5,845 nt of DNA from NCBI GenBank assembly GCA_002789815.1, contig PFTZ01000021.1, forward strand, positions 1-5,845. Reading direction: 5' to 3'. The position numbers and the translations under genes were made by a program. A model generated the notes under the pieces. The model did no database searches, had not been told where the DNA came from, and was given only the letters and a program-made list of their open reading frames with translations. How positions within the stretch are numbered: the stretch's first letter is position 1; every line of letters starts with the position of its first letter. Positions 1 through 5,845 of this stretch are shown piece after piece. This DNA is from Candidatus Berkelbacteria bacterium CG_4_9_14_3_um_filter_39_23. Lineage in GTDB: Bacteria > Patescibacteriota > UBA1384 > GWA2-35-9 > CG2-30-39-44.

Positions 1-31
1 TGAGAGAAGATTGCGAAAAATTGCAGAATAA
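1..31 (+). CDS. Possible 3' end of an upstream gene (partial)
   Basis: Reading from base 2, the frame gives ERRLRKIAE and then a TAA stop at 29-31. The short, charged peptide would suit the C-terminus of a protein, and the stop lies only 8 bases before the next start codon, a typical operon spacing. Nothing about function can be said from nine residues. A second frame (from base 3) is also open across the window edge, so this could be non-coding sequence. Confidence 0.22.
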   Translation, partial: ERRLRKIAE

Positions 32-39
32 AAAACTAA

Positions 40-3000
40 ATGGATTTAAAACAGTTAAATTATCAATGGCAAAAAGAAAAAGAGTTTTACACCAGGCAAG
101 AACTAGGAAGTGGTGTTCATAGTTTTGTTAAAAATTGTCTTGAAAGCGAAAAACTTTTTAAATTAAAAGCTGGGTCGCTTTCAACTAAAATTGAATTACG
201 AAAAAATGAATTTATTCACGAAAAAACAGCTAAAGAAAAGCGTCGAGCAGATTTTGTAATTTATATTGATACTGATATTGTTATACCCCTTGAGGTAGAA
301 AAATATCTCAATATCAAAGCAGGAATAAAACAACTACAAAATTATCAGAAAGATTTTGATAAGCAATATGGTATTTTAACCGACGGCTGGTCGTGGCGTT
401 TTTATAATAATAATATCTATCGTGTATTCACCCTCGGGCAGATACTAAACGAAACAGATGTTTTTATTGAATTTTGGAAAGAATACATAAAACCAGAGTT
501 TTATTATTTATCTTTTTTTGAGCCACAGGGGCAATTACTTTTGTTGAATGATTCTGAAATTTTACCAGTTGATAAAAATCGTTTATTATTTTTTCAAGAT
601 ATTACCAATTTAATAAAAAGCTTAAAAAGCAAACTTAATATAGAAGGATATTTGCGGGATCTGACCACAAGAGAAAAAGAAAAGAAATTGGTTGAGATAA
701 CTTATGCCTACATAATTCAATTTATTTTATATAAAGTGCTAGTTGACAATGAATTTGACGATTTTAAGCAAGCATTTGAAAGCAGAAATAATGCGATTTA
801 TGAGTGTTTGAAAGCTAAACAATATGGTAAAATTTTAGGGATAATTGAAGGCATATCCAATACTATTTCAGAAAATATCTATCGTCCATTTGTTAAAGAG
901 CAACAATTTATTTCAAAAACTATTCTCAATTTAATTTGTCAACCAAAAAATGAATTAAGCGATGTTTCACCCTGGCTGGATATTTTTGTTTTTATTAAGA
1001 AATATAATTTTGCTAACCTCGAGAACGAAATTTTTGGTTATATTTATGAAAACTATCTTAAAGAGCTATACGAAGAGGGGCAAAAGGGGCAGTATTTCAC
1101 CGATCCGTCAGTAGTTAATTTTATGTTGCAACAAATTGGCTACATTCCTGAAAATATAAAAAAAAGGTACGGATGCAACAAAAATAGCATTTCGCTTTGC
1201 GACCCATCGTGCGGTAGCGGAACTTTTCTATATAGCGCAGTAAATCAAATTGTTAAAGTTTTTGGCGACCATAGTAAGGAAAAATCCCAGCATGTAGAAA
1301 AGATTATTAACGAAAATATATTTGGACTAGATATTGCCGAGTTTCCCTTATATCTCGCCGAGATGAATATCTTGATGCGTCTTTTGCCACAAATCATTAC
1401 AGAGAAATATAACAATCCGATTGATAAAAAAATTAAGCTTTTTTTAACTCGCGATTCTGTGGCTGAATTTATCAATGCTGGATTGAAAAATACTTACAAT
1501 GATATTGTGGTTGCTAACGGCAGTCAATCTCTTTTTGACGCTTCTAAATTAGATTTTGAATACAAAAGCTTTATGCGCGAGGGTGGAGATATTAAAGAAA
1601 TGAAAAAAGGAATGCGTCACCCGCGTCGGCTGTTTGATTTTGTCATTGGCAATCCGCCTTATATTGGCTATAACGAGTGTTCCCGTCAGAAAATTTTAAT
1701 TTTTGATCTGATGAAAAAAGGCGAAGCCAAGCTAAATGATATTTATGGCGTTAATTTGCATAGTGTTCCGATAAATAGAAAAAAATATCGTCCAAATCCG
1801 AATCTTTATGCTTTTTTTGTCGCGCTGGGTTTGGCGTTGCTTAAAGATACGGGAAAATTATGCTATATTATCCCGCAAACGATTCTGACCGCTGGCGATC
1901 TAGATGTGTTGCGTTGGCATTTGGCGAAATTTACCACCATCGACAAAATCATTACTTTTGGCGGTAAAATGTTTATTGGCAGAGGATTAAAGCAAAATAA
2001 ACCGGTAGCCACTTCTAGCTTGATTATAGTTGCTAGCAAAGCAACCCCTTTGGCTACCCACAAAGTCGAAATTATCAATTACAAAAGCGCCAATGATAGT
2101 ATAGAAAAAACCTTGCAAAATATTTTATCAGATAAAAAGGCAAAAATAAAAACCATCCTACAAGGTAAATTATTGAATAACATTGCAAGCTGGAATTTTA
2201 TCAAAGAGGATAAAGCTTTTTTGGATTTTTATGATGGTTACAAACAAAATAGCCAAAGTATAGCCATTTATTATGATCATATGTTGGCTCAAAATAAGTT
2301 TGGCAGTAAATTTTATTTTGACGGCGGTTACAACATAGACGAAAGAAGGATCCTTGCCGATCCCCTAGATAAAAAGTTTAATTATTTATACCCAAAATTC
2401 GATAATAATTTATATACCATTAAAAAGAATATTGGTTATTGGGCTAATAATAGGGGTAATAACACATCAATACAAATAGGGTTAAGGCAGGGGAATCAAG
2501 GGTATAATCTCCTAGATTCTCCGCATAAAATTTTATGGTCATACGCAAACCCAAAAAGATTTCATTTTTCTTCTCTGCCACTAATATGGGCGAGAAATCA
2601 AATTTGCGCTATTGGAAGCAAAAACAAAAAAGAATTATTGTATCTTTTTAGCATACTTAATTCTTCATTAATCCATAAAGTGATATGTGCGGTTTTGAAA
2701 AATGAGAACGAAAAAGATTTATTATTATCTCTGTCATCTATTAAGCAATTTGTTCGCGCGCCAAAGATTACCGAGTTTAACCAGCACATTAAGACGGAAA
2801 TAATCAAACAAGCCGATATAATGCTGTGCATGGAAGAGAAAAAATTATCTGATTGTGTTAATTTTTCTGGAATTTTAATGCAAAAGTTTGATACCCTAGT
2901 AATAAATAGCGGAGAATTAAATCTTATATCAGGCGAAAAACAAATTTCCCGTAGCATTAAGAATGCTGATCGTATATTAGTTAGTAAAATAATTGATTAT

Positions 3001-3231
3001 GCGCTTGAGCAAAAAACATTATTTGGCAACAACAAAAAAATTTCCCTAGACGATCTGGAAAATTTGCCAGTTATTGATTTTGATCAGCAAAGACAAATTA
3101 AGGATTATGTTGACGATTTGGTCTTTGTTTTATATTTCAATGTTGTTCTGAAAAATATTGGGATAAAAAACGCCTCATCAATAAAATTTCAATGTTGGAA
3201 AAATAAATTCTATAAAATAGCCAATAGTTAG
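40..3231 (+). CDS. Type IIG restriction endonuclease / adenine-N6 DNA methyltransferase (Eco57I-like fusion)
   Basis: A single chain that should both cut unmodified DNA and methylate adenine N6 in the same asymmetric site, using S-adenosylmethionine. Seen: (1) residues about 45-130 resemble the HsdR-type PD-(D/E)xK nuclease, with D71, E85-V-E87-K88 and a QxxxY motif at Q98-Y102. (2) Residues about 180-340 are a helical connector. (3) Residues about 345-670 are the methyltransferase: GQYFTDP at 350-356 (motif X region), DPSCGSGTFL at 388-397 (motif I, SAM binding), FGLDI ending at 432 (motif II) and NPPY at 538-541 (motif IV, catalytic). (4) Residues about 700-1063 are the likely target-recognition region, including a LFSILNSSLIHK segment near 869-880 like TaqI-C-type domains. 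The length of 1063 aa is normal for the family. A TAA at 37-39 sits directly before the ATG, so this is the earliest in-frame start; there is no clear Shine-Dalgarno. Odd: the usual ExK lysine is Glu at 87. Family call sure; cleavage activity and site unknown. Confidence 0.93.
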   Translation: MDLKQLNYQWQKEKEFYTRQELGSGVHSFVKNCLESEKLFKLKAGSLSTKIELRKNEFIHEKTAKEKRRADFVIYIDTDIVIPLEVEKYLNIKAGIKQLQNYQKDFDKQYGILTDGWSWRFYNNNIYRVFTLGQILNETDVFIEFWKEYIKPEFYYLSFFEPQGQLLLLNDSEILPVDKNRLLFFQDITNLIKSLKSKLNIEGYLRDLTTREKEKKLVEITYAYIIQFILYKVLVDNEFDDFKQAFESRNNAIYECLKAKQYGKILGIIEGISNTISENIYRPFVKEQQFISKTILNLICQPKNELSDVSPWLDIFVFIKKYNFANLENEIFGYIYENYLKELYEEGQKGQYFTDPSVVNFMLQQIGYIPENIKKRYGCNKNSISLCDPSCGSGTFLYSAVNQIVKVFGDHSKEKSQHVEKIINENIFGLDIAEFPLYLAEMNILMRLLPQIITEKYNNPIDKKIKLFLTRDSVAEFINAGLKNTYNDIVVANGSQSLFDASKLDFEYKSFMREGGDIKEMKKGMRHPRRLFDFVIGNPPYIGYNECSRQKILIFDLMKKGEAKLNDIYGVNLHSVPINRKKYRPNPNLYAFFVALGLALLKDTGKLCYIIPQTILTAGDLDVLRWHLAKFTTIDKIITFGGKMFIGRGLKQNKPVATSSLIIVASKATPLATHKVEIINYKSANDSIEKTLQNILSDKKAKIKTILQGKLLNNIASWNFIKEDKAFLDFYDGYKQNSQSIAIYYDHMLAQNKFGSKFYFDGGYNIDERRILADPLDKKFNYLYPKFDNNLYTIKKNIGYWANNRGNNTSIQIGLRQGNQGYNLLDSPHKILWSYANPKRFHFSSLPLIWARNQICAIGSKNKKELLYLFSILNSSLIHKVICAVLKNENEKDLLLSLSSIKQFVRAPKITEFNQHIKTEIIKQADIMLCMEEKKLSDCVNFSGILMQKFDTLVINSGELNLISGEKQISRSIKNADRILVSKIIDYALEQKTLFGNNKKISLDDLENLPVIDFDQQRQIKDYVDDLVFVLYFNVVLKNIGIKNASSIKFQCWKNKFYKIANS

Positions 3232-3270
3232 TCCAGAAGATTAAAATGTCAAAAATTAAATATTTATAAC

Positions 3271-3298
3271 TAGACAAAAGATAGTGGTGTGCTAAAAT
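3271..3298 (+). promoter_or_regulatory. Sigma70-type promoter with extended -10, driving serS
   Basis: The -35 box TAGACA (3271-3276) matches TTGACA in 5 of 6 bases. After a 16-base spacer comes the -10 box TAAAAT (3293-3298), 5 of 6 to TATAAT, preceded by TG-N (3290-3292) as in extended -10 promoters. Transcription should start near 3305, giving a leader of about 78 bases before the serS ATG. The position just after the restriction-modification gene fits independent expression of a housekeeping gene. A weaker alternative (TTTACA at 3321-3326) has no good -10 partner. Confidence 0.6.
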
Positions 3299-3303
3299 AA
3301 ATT

Positions 3304-3363
3304 CAATAAGAATTTTTAATTTTACATTATCATTTTGCATTTTTAGTTTTAACTTTTGCATTT
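3304..3363 (-). repeat. Low-complexity intergenic repeat in the serS leader
   Basis: Read on the minus strand, this stretch is built of AAATGCAAAA / AAAATTAAAAATT-like units and in one frame spells MQKLKLKMQNDNVKLKI. I recall very similar strings, annotated as tiny hypothetical proteins, scattered through intergenic regions of AT-rich candidate-phylum genomes; that is memory, not a search. Directly seen: TTTTGCATTT occurs twice on the + strand, at 3333-3342 and 3354-3363, 21 bases apart. A looser inverted counterpart (AAAATGTCAAAAATTAAA) lies at 3243-3260. The minus-strand open frame here (3137-3418) is not a credible gene. Confidence 0.45.
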
Positions 3364-3373
3364 GACGACCGTA

Positions 3374-3379
3374 GGGAGG
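3374..3379 (+). promoter_or_regulatory. Ribosome binding site of serS (decides the start)
   Basis: GGGAGG sits 3 bases before the ATG at 3383, a strong though close Shine-Dalgarno. It selects ATG 3383 over an in-frame TTG at 3356, which would place this purine block inside the coding region and add nine residues (MHLTTVGRI) before the conserved MLDIKFIREN start of SerRS. Confidence 0.75.
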
Positions 3380-3382
3380 ATT

Positions 3383-4606
3383 ATGCTTGACATAAAATTT
3401 ATTCGTGAGAATCAACAACTGGTAAAAGAAGGGGCGGAGAATAAAGGGATTAGGATTGATCTGGGACGAGTTTTAGAATTGAATAAAGAACTTAAAGACT
3501 TAAGGGAAAAAATTGACAATTTGCGTAAGCAGAGAAATGATTTAGCGAAAAAGCGAGATATTGAAAAAGGCAAGCAGATTAAGCAAGAATTAGCTGGCGC
3601 AGAGCCAAAATTGAGAGAAAAAGAAAAGCAGTTTGACGCGCTAATGCGTCAAATTCCCAACCCGCCAGCGCCTGACGCGCCGATTGGTCGGGACGAGTCA
3701 GGTAATCAAGTAATCAAAAAGTGGGGCGAGCCAACCAAGTTTGATTTTAAAGTTCGCGATCATATTGAGCTGGGAAAAATTAATGATGCGATTGATATTG
3801 AGCGGGCGACTAAAGTTTCCGGCGCGCGATTTTATTATTTAAAAGGCGACGCGGTTAAAATCGAGCTGGCTTTAATACAACTTGCGATCGCAAAATTAAC
3901 CCAAAAAGGTTTTATGCCGATTATGCCTCCGCATTTAATTTCTGAAAAAGCCATGGCTGGTATGGGCTATTTAGACCACGGAGGCGAGCAGGAAACTTAT
4001 CATTTTGAAAAAGACAATTTGTATTTAATCGGCACTTCCGAGCAAGCCATTGGCGCGATGTATTCAGACGAAATTATCAATGAAAATGATTTGCCTTTAT
4101 GCTATGCTGGTTTGTCGCCCTGCTATCGCCGAGAAGCTGGCTCTTATGGCAAGGATACGCGAGGAATTTTGCGATCGCATCAATTTGATAAAATTGAAAT
4201 GTTCACTTTTTGTTTGCCAGAGGAGAGCGAAAAAGAGCATCAGAAAATGCTGGCGATTGAAGAGGAAATTATGCAAGAATTAAAACTGCCTTATCATATT
4301 TTAAATATCTGCACTGGCGATTTGGGCGCGCCTGCTTCAAAAAAATACGATATTGAAGCATGGATTCCTTCGCAAGAAAAATATCGCGAAACACATTCTA
4401 CTTCAAACTGCACGGATTACCAAGCGCGTCGCTTAAAAATTCGCGTCCAGCGAAAAAATGGCAAAACGGAATTTTTGCATATGGTCAATGGCACTGCCAT
4501 CGCTATCGCTCGCACGCTGATTGCGATTATGGAAAATTATCAGACTAAAGACGGCAAGATTGAAATACCGGAAGCGTTGAAAAAATATATAATAAATTTA
4601 AAATAA
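3383..4606 (+). CDS. serS: Seryl-tRNA synthetase (class II aminoacyl-tRNA synthetase)
   Basis: Charges tRNA-Ser (and tRNA-Sec where present) with serine using ATP; a cytoplasmic homodimer. Seen in the 407 residues: the canonical opening MLDIKFIREN; an N-terminal antiparallel coiled coil (about 31-57 and 64-90), the arm that grips the long variable arm of tRNA-Ser; then the class II core. It includes a serine-pocket TSE at 218-220 (TXE motif), motif 2 around CYRREAG (247-253) continuing to RSHQFDKIE near 264-272, the segment YRETHSTSNCTDYQARR (334-350), and motif 3 VNGTAIAIARTLIAIMENYQ (368-387) with its conserved Arg at 377. The start is ATG 3383, supported by GGGAGG. Own promoter upstream; the next gene begins 23 bases after the stop. 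Odd: the arm is about ten residues shorter than in SerRS proteins I remember, which explains most of the shortfall from the usual 420-430 aa. All catalytic motifs look intact. Confidence 0.97.
   Translation: MLDIKFIRENQQLVKEGAENKGIRIDLGRVLELNKELKDLREKIDNLRKQRNDLAKKRDIEKGKQIKQELAGAEPKLREKEKQFDALMRQIPNPPAPDAPIGRDESGNQVIKKWGEPTKFDFKVRDHIELGKINDAIDIERATKVSGARFYYLKGDAVKIELALIQLAIAKLTQKGFMPIMPPHLISEKAMAGMGYLDHGGEQETYHFEKDNLYLIGTSEQAIGAMYSDEIINENDLPLCYAGLSPCYRREAGSYGKDTRGILRSHQFDKIEMFTFCLPEESEKEHQKMLAIEEEIMQELKLPYHILNICTGDLGAPASKKYDIEAWIPSQEKYRETHSTSNCTDYQARRLKIRVQRKNGKTEFLHMVNGTAIAIARTLIAIMENYQTKDGKIEIPEALKKYIINLK
4588..4593 (+). promoter_or_regulatory. Candidate -10 box before the unknown secreted-protein gene
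   Basis: A perfect TATAAT lies in the last codons of serS, 36 bases before the ATG at 4630. The best -35 candidate, TTGAAA at 4560-4565, is 22 bases away, too far for a normal promoter, and there is no TG extension. In such AT-rich sequence this could be chance, and read-through from serS is an equally good way to express the gene. Confidence 0.25.
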
Positions 4607-4617
4607 TTTAATAAATG

Positions 4618-4624
4618 AAAGGAG
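4618..4624 (+). promoter_or_regulatory. Ribosome binding site selecting ATG 4630
   Basis: AAAGGAG ends 5 bases before ATG 4630, close to ideal spacing. A longer reading from ATG 4615 would put this site inside its own first codons and has no Shine-Dalgarno, so the shorter start is preferred. Confidence 0.75.
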
Positions 4625-4629
4625 CAAAA

Positions 4630-5706
4630 ATGTTTGACGAGAATAGACCAATGGGGGGAGGGGTTGAGCATCCCAACGAAAAACAGCCCAAAGGGGAGTG
4701 GATAAAAAGACCTCCTTTTTGGAAAAACAAGTTTCGGGCAGCGATACTTTTTGCCAGTTTACTCTTACCAACTCAGGCACAAGAAGCTAAGGGGGATTCG
4801 ATTTTAAAACAGGCATTGGAATTAGCAGAAACAGTTTTAACACAAGAAGGAATAGAACGAATCAAAAAAGGAGTTGAATCGCGCAAAACAGGAAAAATAC
4901 GAGCAGAAATGCTCGCAGCAACCAGGGCTGCCCAAGGTGGACCGGTTGGCAGTGAGTTAGAAAAAATAATACCAGTAAACGAACCAAGATTTGAAATTGG
5001 CAATATTAGTATTAATGGCGCTGGTCCGGCAAGTAGATATGATTTTTGGCGCACAGACGGCGGGGCTACTAATGCAATACGATCAATGGTGGGGCGAATG
5101 GCAACCAGTGTTTATGGCGGAACGGTTGCGCCTGATATAGATACCATTGAAGAAACATCGGCTAAAAGAAAAAGATTGCGTAGAAATGATGAGATTGCGT
5201 CAGAAACTGTACCTGGGAAGCTGACAATGCAAGTTGGCAATGTGACTATCAGTGGAGAAGTGATTGTCTCTCAAACCGAAAAAGAAAAACAGACCCGACT
5301 TGGTCAATTATGGGGCAGGTATTTTGGGGGTAATTATCACGGAAGAAATAGTAAAGAAGCAGAATTATATATCGCTGAAGATGCTGTGATGGTTGATGGG
5401 AGTTTAACATTTACTAAAGTTGGATCCGAGCAATCTCAGATTGTTGCGTTCGTGGGGACGAGCGGAGTTGCGGTAACTGAGCTTGATGCCAATATGTATA
5501 CTGGTAAGCGTGGAATAAGCGTCAGAACCAAATTATCCACAGGAACAAGAAAGTTTTTAGAATCATTAGCTAATGGCATTGGTAATTTAACAATTTCGTT
5601 GCGAGAAATTAAGCGATCAAGAGTGAACGAAGCCAAAATGCGCGCGGATAATCGAGTTCATCAGACAGGCGATGGCGAGATAAATCCCGGCGAGAAAAAA
5701 GAATAA
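4630..5706 (+). CDS. Unknown protein with N-terminal signal-like segment, probably exported
   Basis: I do not recognise this family. Seen in the 358 residues: a polar, Gly/Pro-rich N-terminus (1-31, beginning MFDENRPMGGG); basic residues K32, K34 and R36; a short hydrophobic run A37-L46; and TQAQEA (48-53), a plausible signal peptidase I site after A50. A charged helical stretch follows (about 57-100), then a region rich in Gly, Thr, Ser and Val that looks beta-strand forming. A similar motif appears three times: IGNISING (123-130), VGNVTISG (202-209) and IGNLTISL (317-324). A basic patch KRKRLRR spans 179-185, and the tail is polar, ending GEKKE. There is no second membrane segment, no LPxTG-like anchor and no catalytic motif I can name. 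It has a strong ribosome binding site, lies 23 bases after serS, and is followed 8 bases later by another unknown gene. Export is inference: the n-region is unusually long, so a membrane-anchored or cytoplasmic protein remains possible. The gene itself is convincing. Confidence 0.8.
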   Translation: MFDENRPMGGGVEHPNEKQPKGEWIKRPPFWKNKFRAAILFASLLLPTQAQEAKGDSILKQALELAETVLTQEGIERIKKGVESRKTGKIRAEMLAATRAAQGGPVGSELEKIIPVNEPRFEIGNISINGAGPASRYDFWRTDGGATNAIRSMVGRMATSVYGGTVAPDIDTIEETSAKRKRLRRNDEIASETVPGKLTMQVGNVTISGEVIVSQTEKEKQTRLGQLWGRYFGGNYHGRNSKEAELYIAEDAVMVDGSLTFTKVGSEQSQIVAFVGTSGVAVTELDANMYTGKRGISVRTKLSTGTRKFLESLANGIGNLTISLREIKRSRVNEAKMRADNRVHQTGDGEINPGEKKE

Positions 5707-5714
5707 CTAACAAA

Positions 5715-5845
5715 ATGGCTGAATTTATCTATGGATCAACAAATGGGGGAAATAGCGAACCAATTCCAAACGGCGGAATAGACACGCAACGGATTACGGA
5801 GCTAGAGGGGCAGATCGCCGAGCTTGACAGGCAAAGAGCACAGCT
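5715..5845 (+). CDS. Unknown protein, N-terminal part only, entering a coiled coil (runs off window)
   Basis: The open frame starts at ATG 5715 and is still open at the window end after 43 codons. The first 24 residues are Gly/Asn/Ser/Pro-rich (MAEFIYGSTNGGNSEPIPNG) and probably disordered. From about residue 25 a helix begins with I27, L30, I34 and L37 at 3-4-3 spacing and many Glu, Gln and Arg residues, the pattern of a coiled coil. No signal peptide is visible. Its start is 8 bases after the stop of the preceding unknown gene and has no strong Shine-Dalgarno, so it may be translated by coupling and belong to the same operon. Function cannot be judged from this fragment. Confidence 0.6.
   Translation, partial: MAEFIYGSTNGGNSEPIPNGGIDTQRITELEGQIAELDRQRAQ

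Noticed and set aside
2598..2957. Minus-strand open frame of 119 codons inside the restriction-modification gene
   Set aside because: It lies wholly within a well-supported gene on the other strand and shows no domain, signal or ribosome binding site.
40..3231. PglX of a BREX system
   Set aside because: The protein has its own N-terminal nuclease and no BREX partner genes are nearby; a stand-alone type IIG enzyme fits better.
3232..3270. Intrinsic terminator after the restriction-modification gene
   Set aside because: No GC-rich hairpin followed by a T run is present; the stretch is nearly pure A/T.
3356..3382. In-frame TTG start giving a nine-residue longer SerRS
   Set aside because: The Shine-Dalgarno GGGAGG would lie inside the coding region, and the family start MLDIKFIREN begins at ATG 3383.
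3305..3382. T-box or other riboswitch in the serS leader
   Set aside because: The roughly 78-base leader is too short, lacks the conserved T-box sequence and a terminator hairpin, and consists of A/T repeat.
3137..3418. Minus-strand open frame of 93 codons across the intergenic region
   Set aside because: It overlaps two real genes and its composition is that of a low-complexity repeat; no start signal.
4615..4629. Earlier ATG adding MKGAK to the unknown secreted protein
   Set aside because: Those codons contain the AAAGGAG ribosome binding site for ATG 4630 and no site precedes ATG 4615.
4653..4663. GGGGGGAGGGG tract near the start of the unknown gene as a phase-variation or G-quadruplex element
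   Set aside because: Six and four Gs are too short for typical slippage switches and only two G runs are present; it encodes MGGGV in frame.

Overview
The window reads as bacterial, gene-dense and single-stranded: every gene I can support is on the + strand and the intergenic gaps are short. It is AT-rich. Three clues loosely suggest an uncultivated Patescibacteria (CPR)-like genome: an AT-rich 'MQNDNVKLKI'-type intergenic repeat, a single-chain type IIG restriction-modification gene next to a housekeeping gene, and a secreted orphan protein. This assignment is inference and weak. Two GCGATCGC octamers, typical of cyanobacteria, are an odd counter-note.

Layout. Bases 1-31 may be the last codons of an upstream gene. 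Bases 40-3231 encode a 1063-residue fused restriction endonuclease/adenine-N6 methyltransferase (type IIG, Eco57I-like). It has an HsdR-like PD-(D/E)xK nuclease at the N-terminus, a helical linker, a gamma-class methyltransferase core (DPSCGSGTFL, NPPY) and a C-terminal target-recognition region. Bases 3232-3382 form a 151-base intergenic region with a good sigma70-type promoter (TAGACA-16-TAAAAT, extended -10). It is followed by a low-complexity repeat that would be transcribed as the 5' leader of the next gene. Bases 3383-4606 encode seryl-tRNA synthetase (serS), complete but with a short tRNA-binding arm. Bases 4630-5706 encode a 358-residue protein of no family I recognise, with a signal-like segment after a long N-terminal extension and three copies of a G-N-hydrophobic-S/T-I motif. 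Bases 5715-5845 begin another unknown gene, probably co-transcribed, whose product enters a coiled coil as the window ends.

How they fit. The restriction-modification enzyme is self-contained defence and needs no partner gene here. serS has its own promoter and is translation housekeeping. The two downstream unknown genes are 8 bases apart and probably form a unit, which may read through from serS. No tRNA, rRNA, CRISPR array, insertion sequence or convincing intrinsic terminator was seen. The least explained parts are the variant nuclease active site, the serS leader repeat and the secreted orphan with its coiled-coil neighbour.
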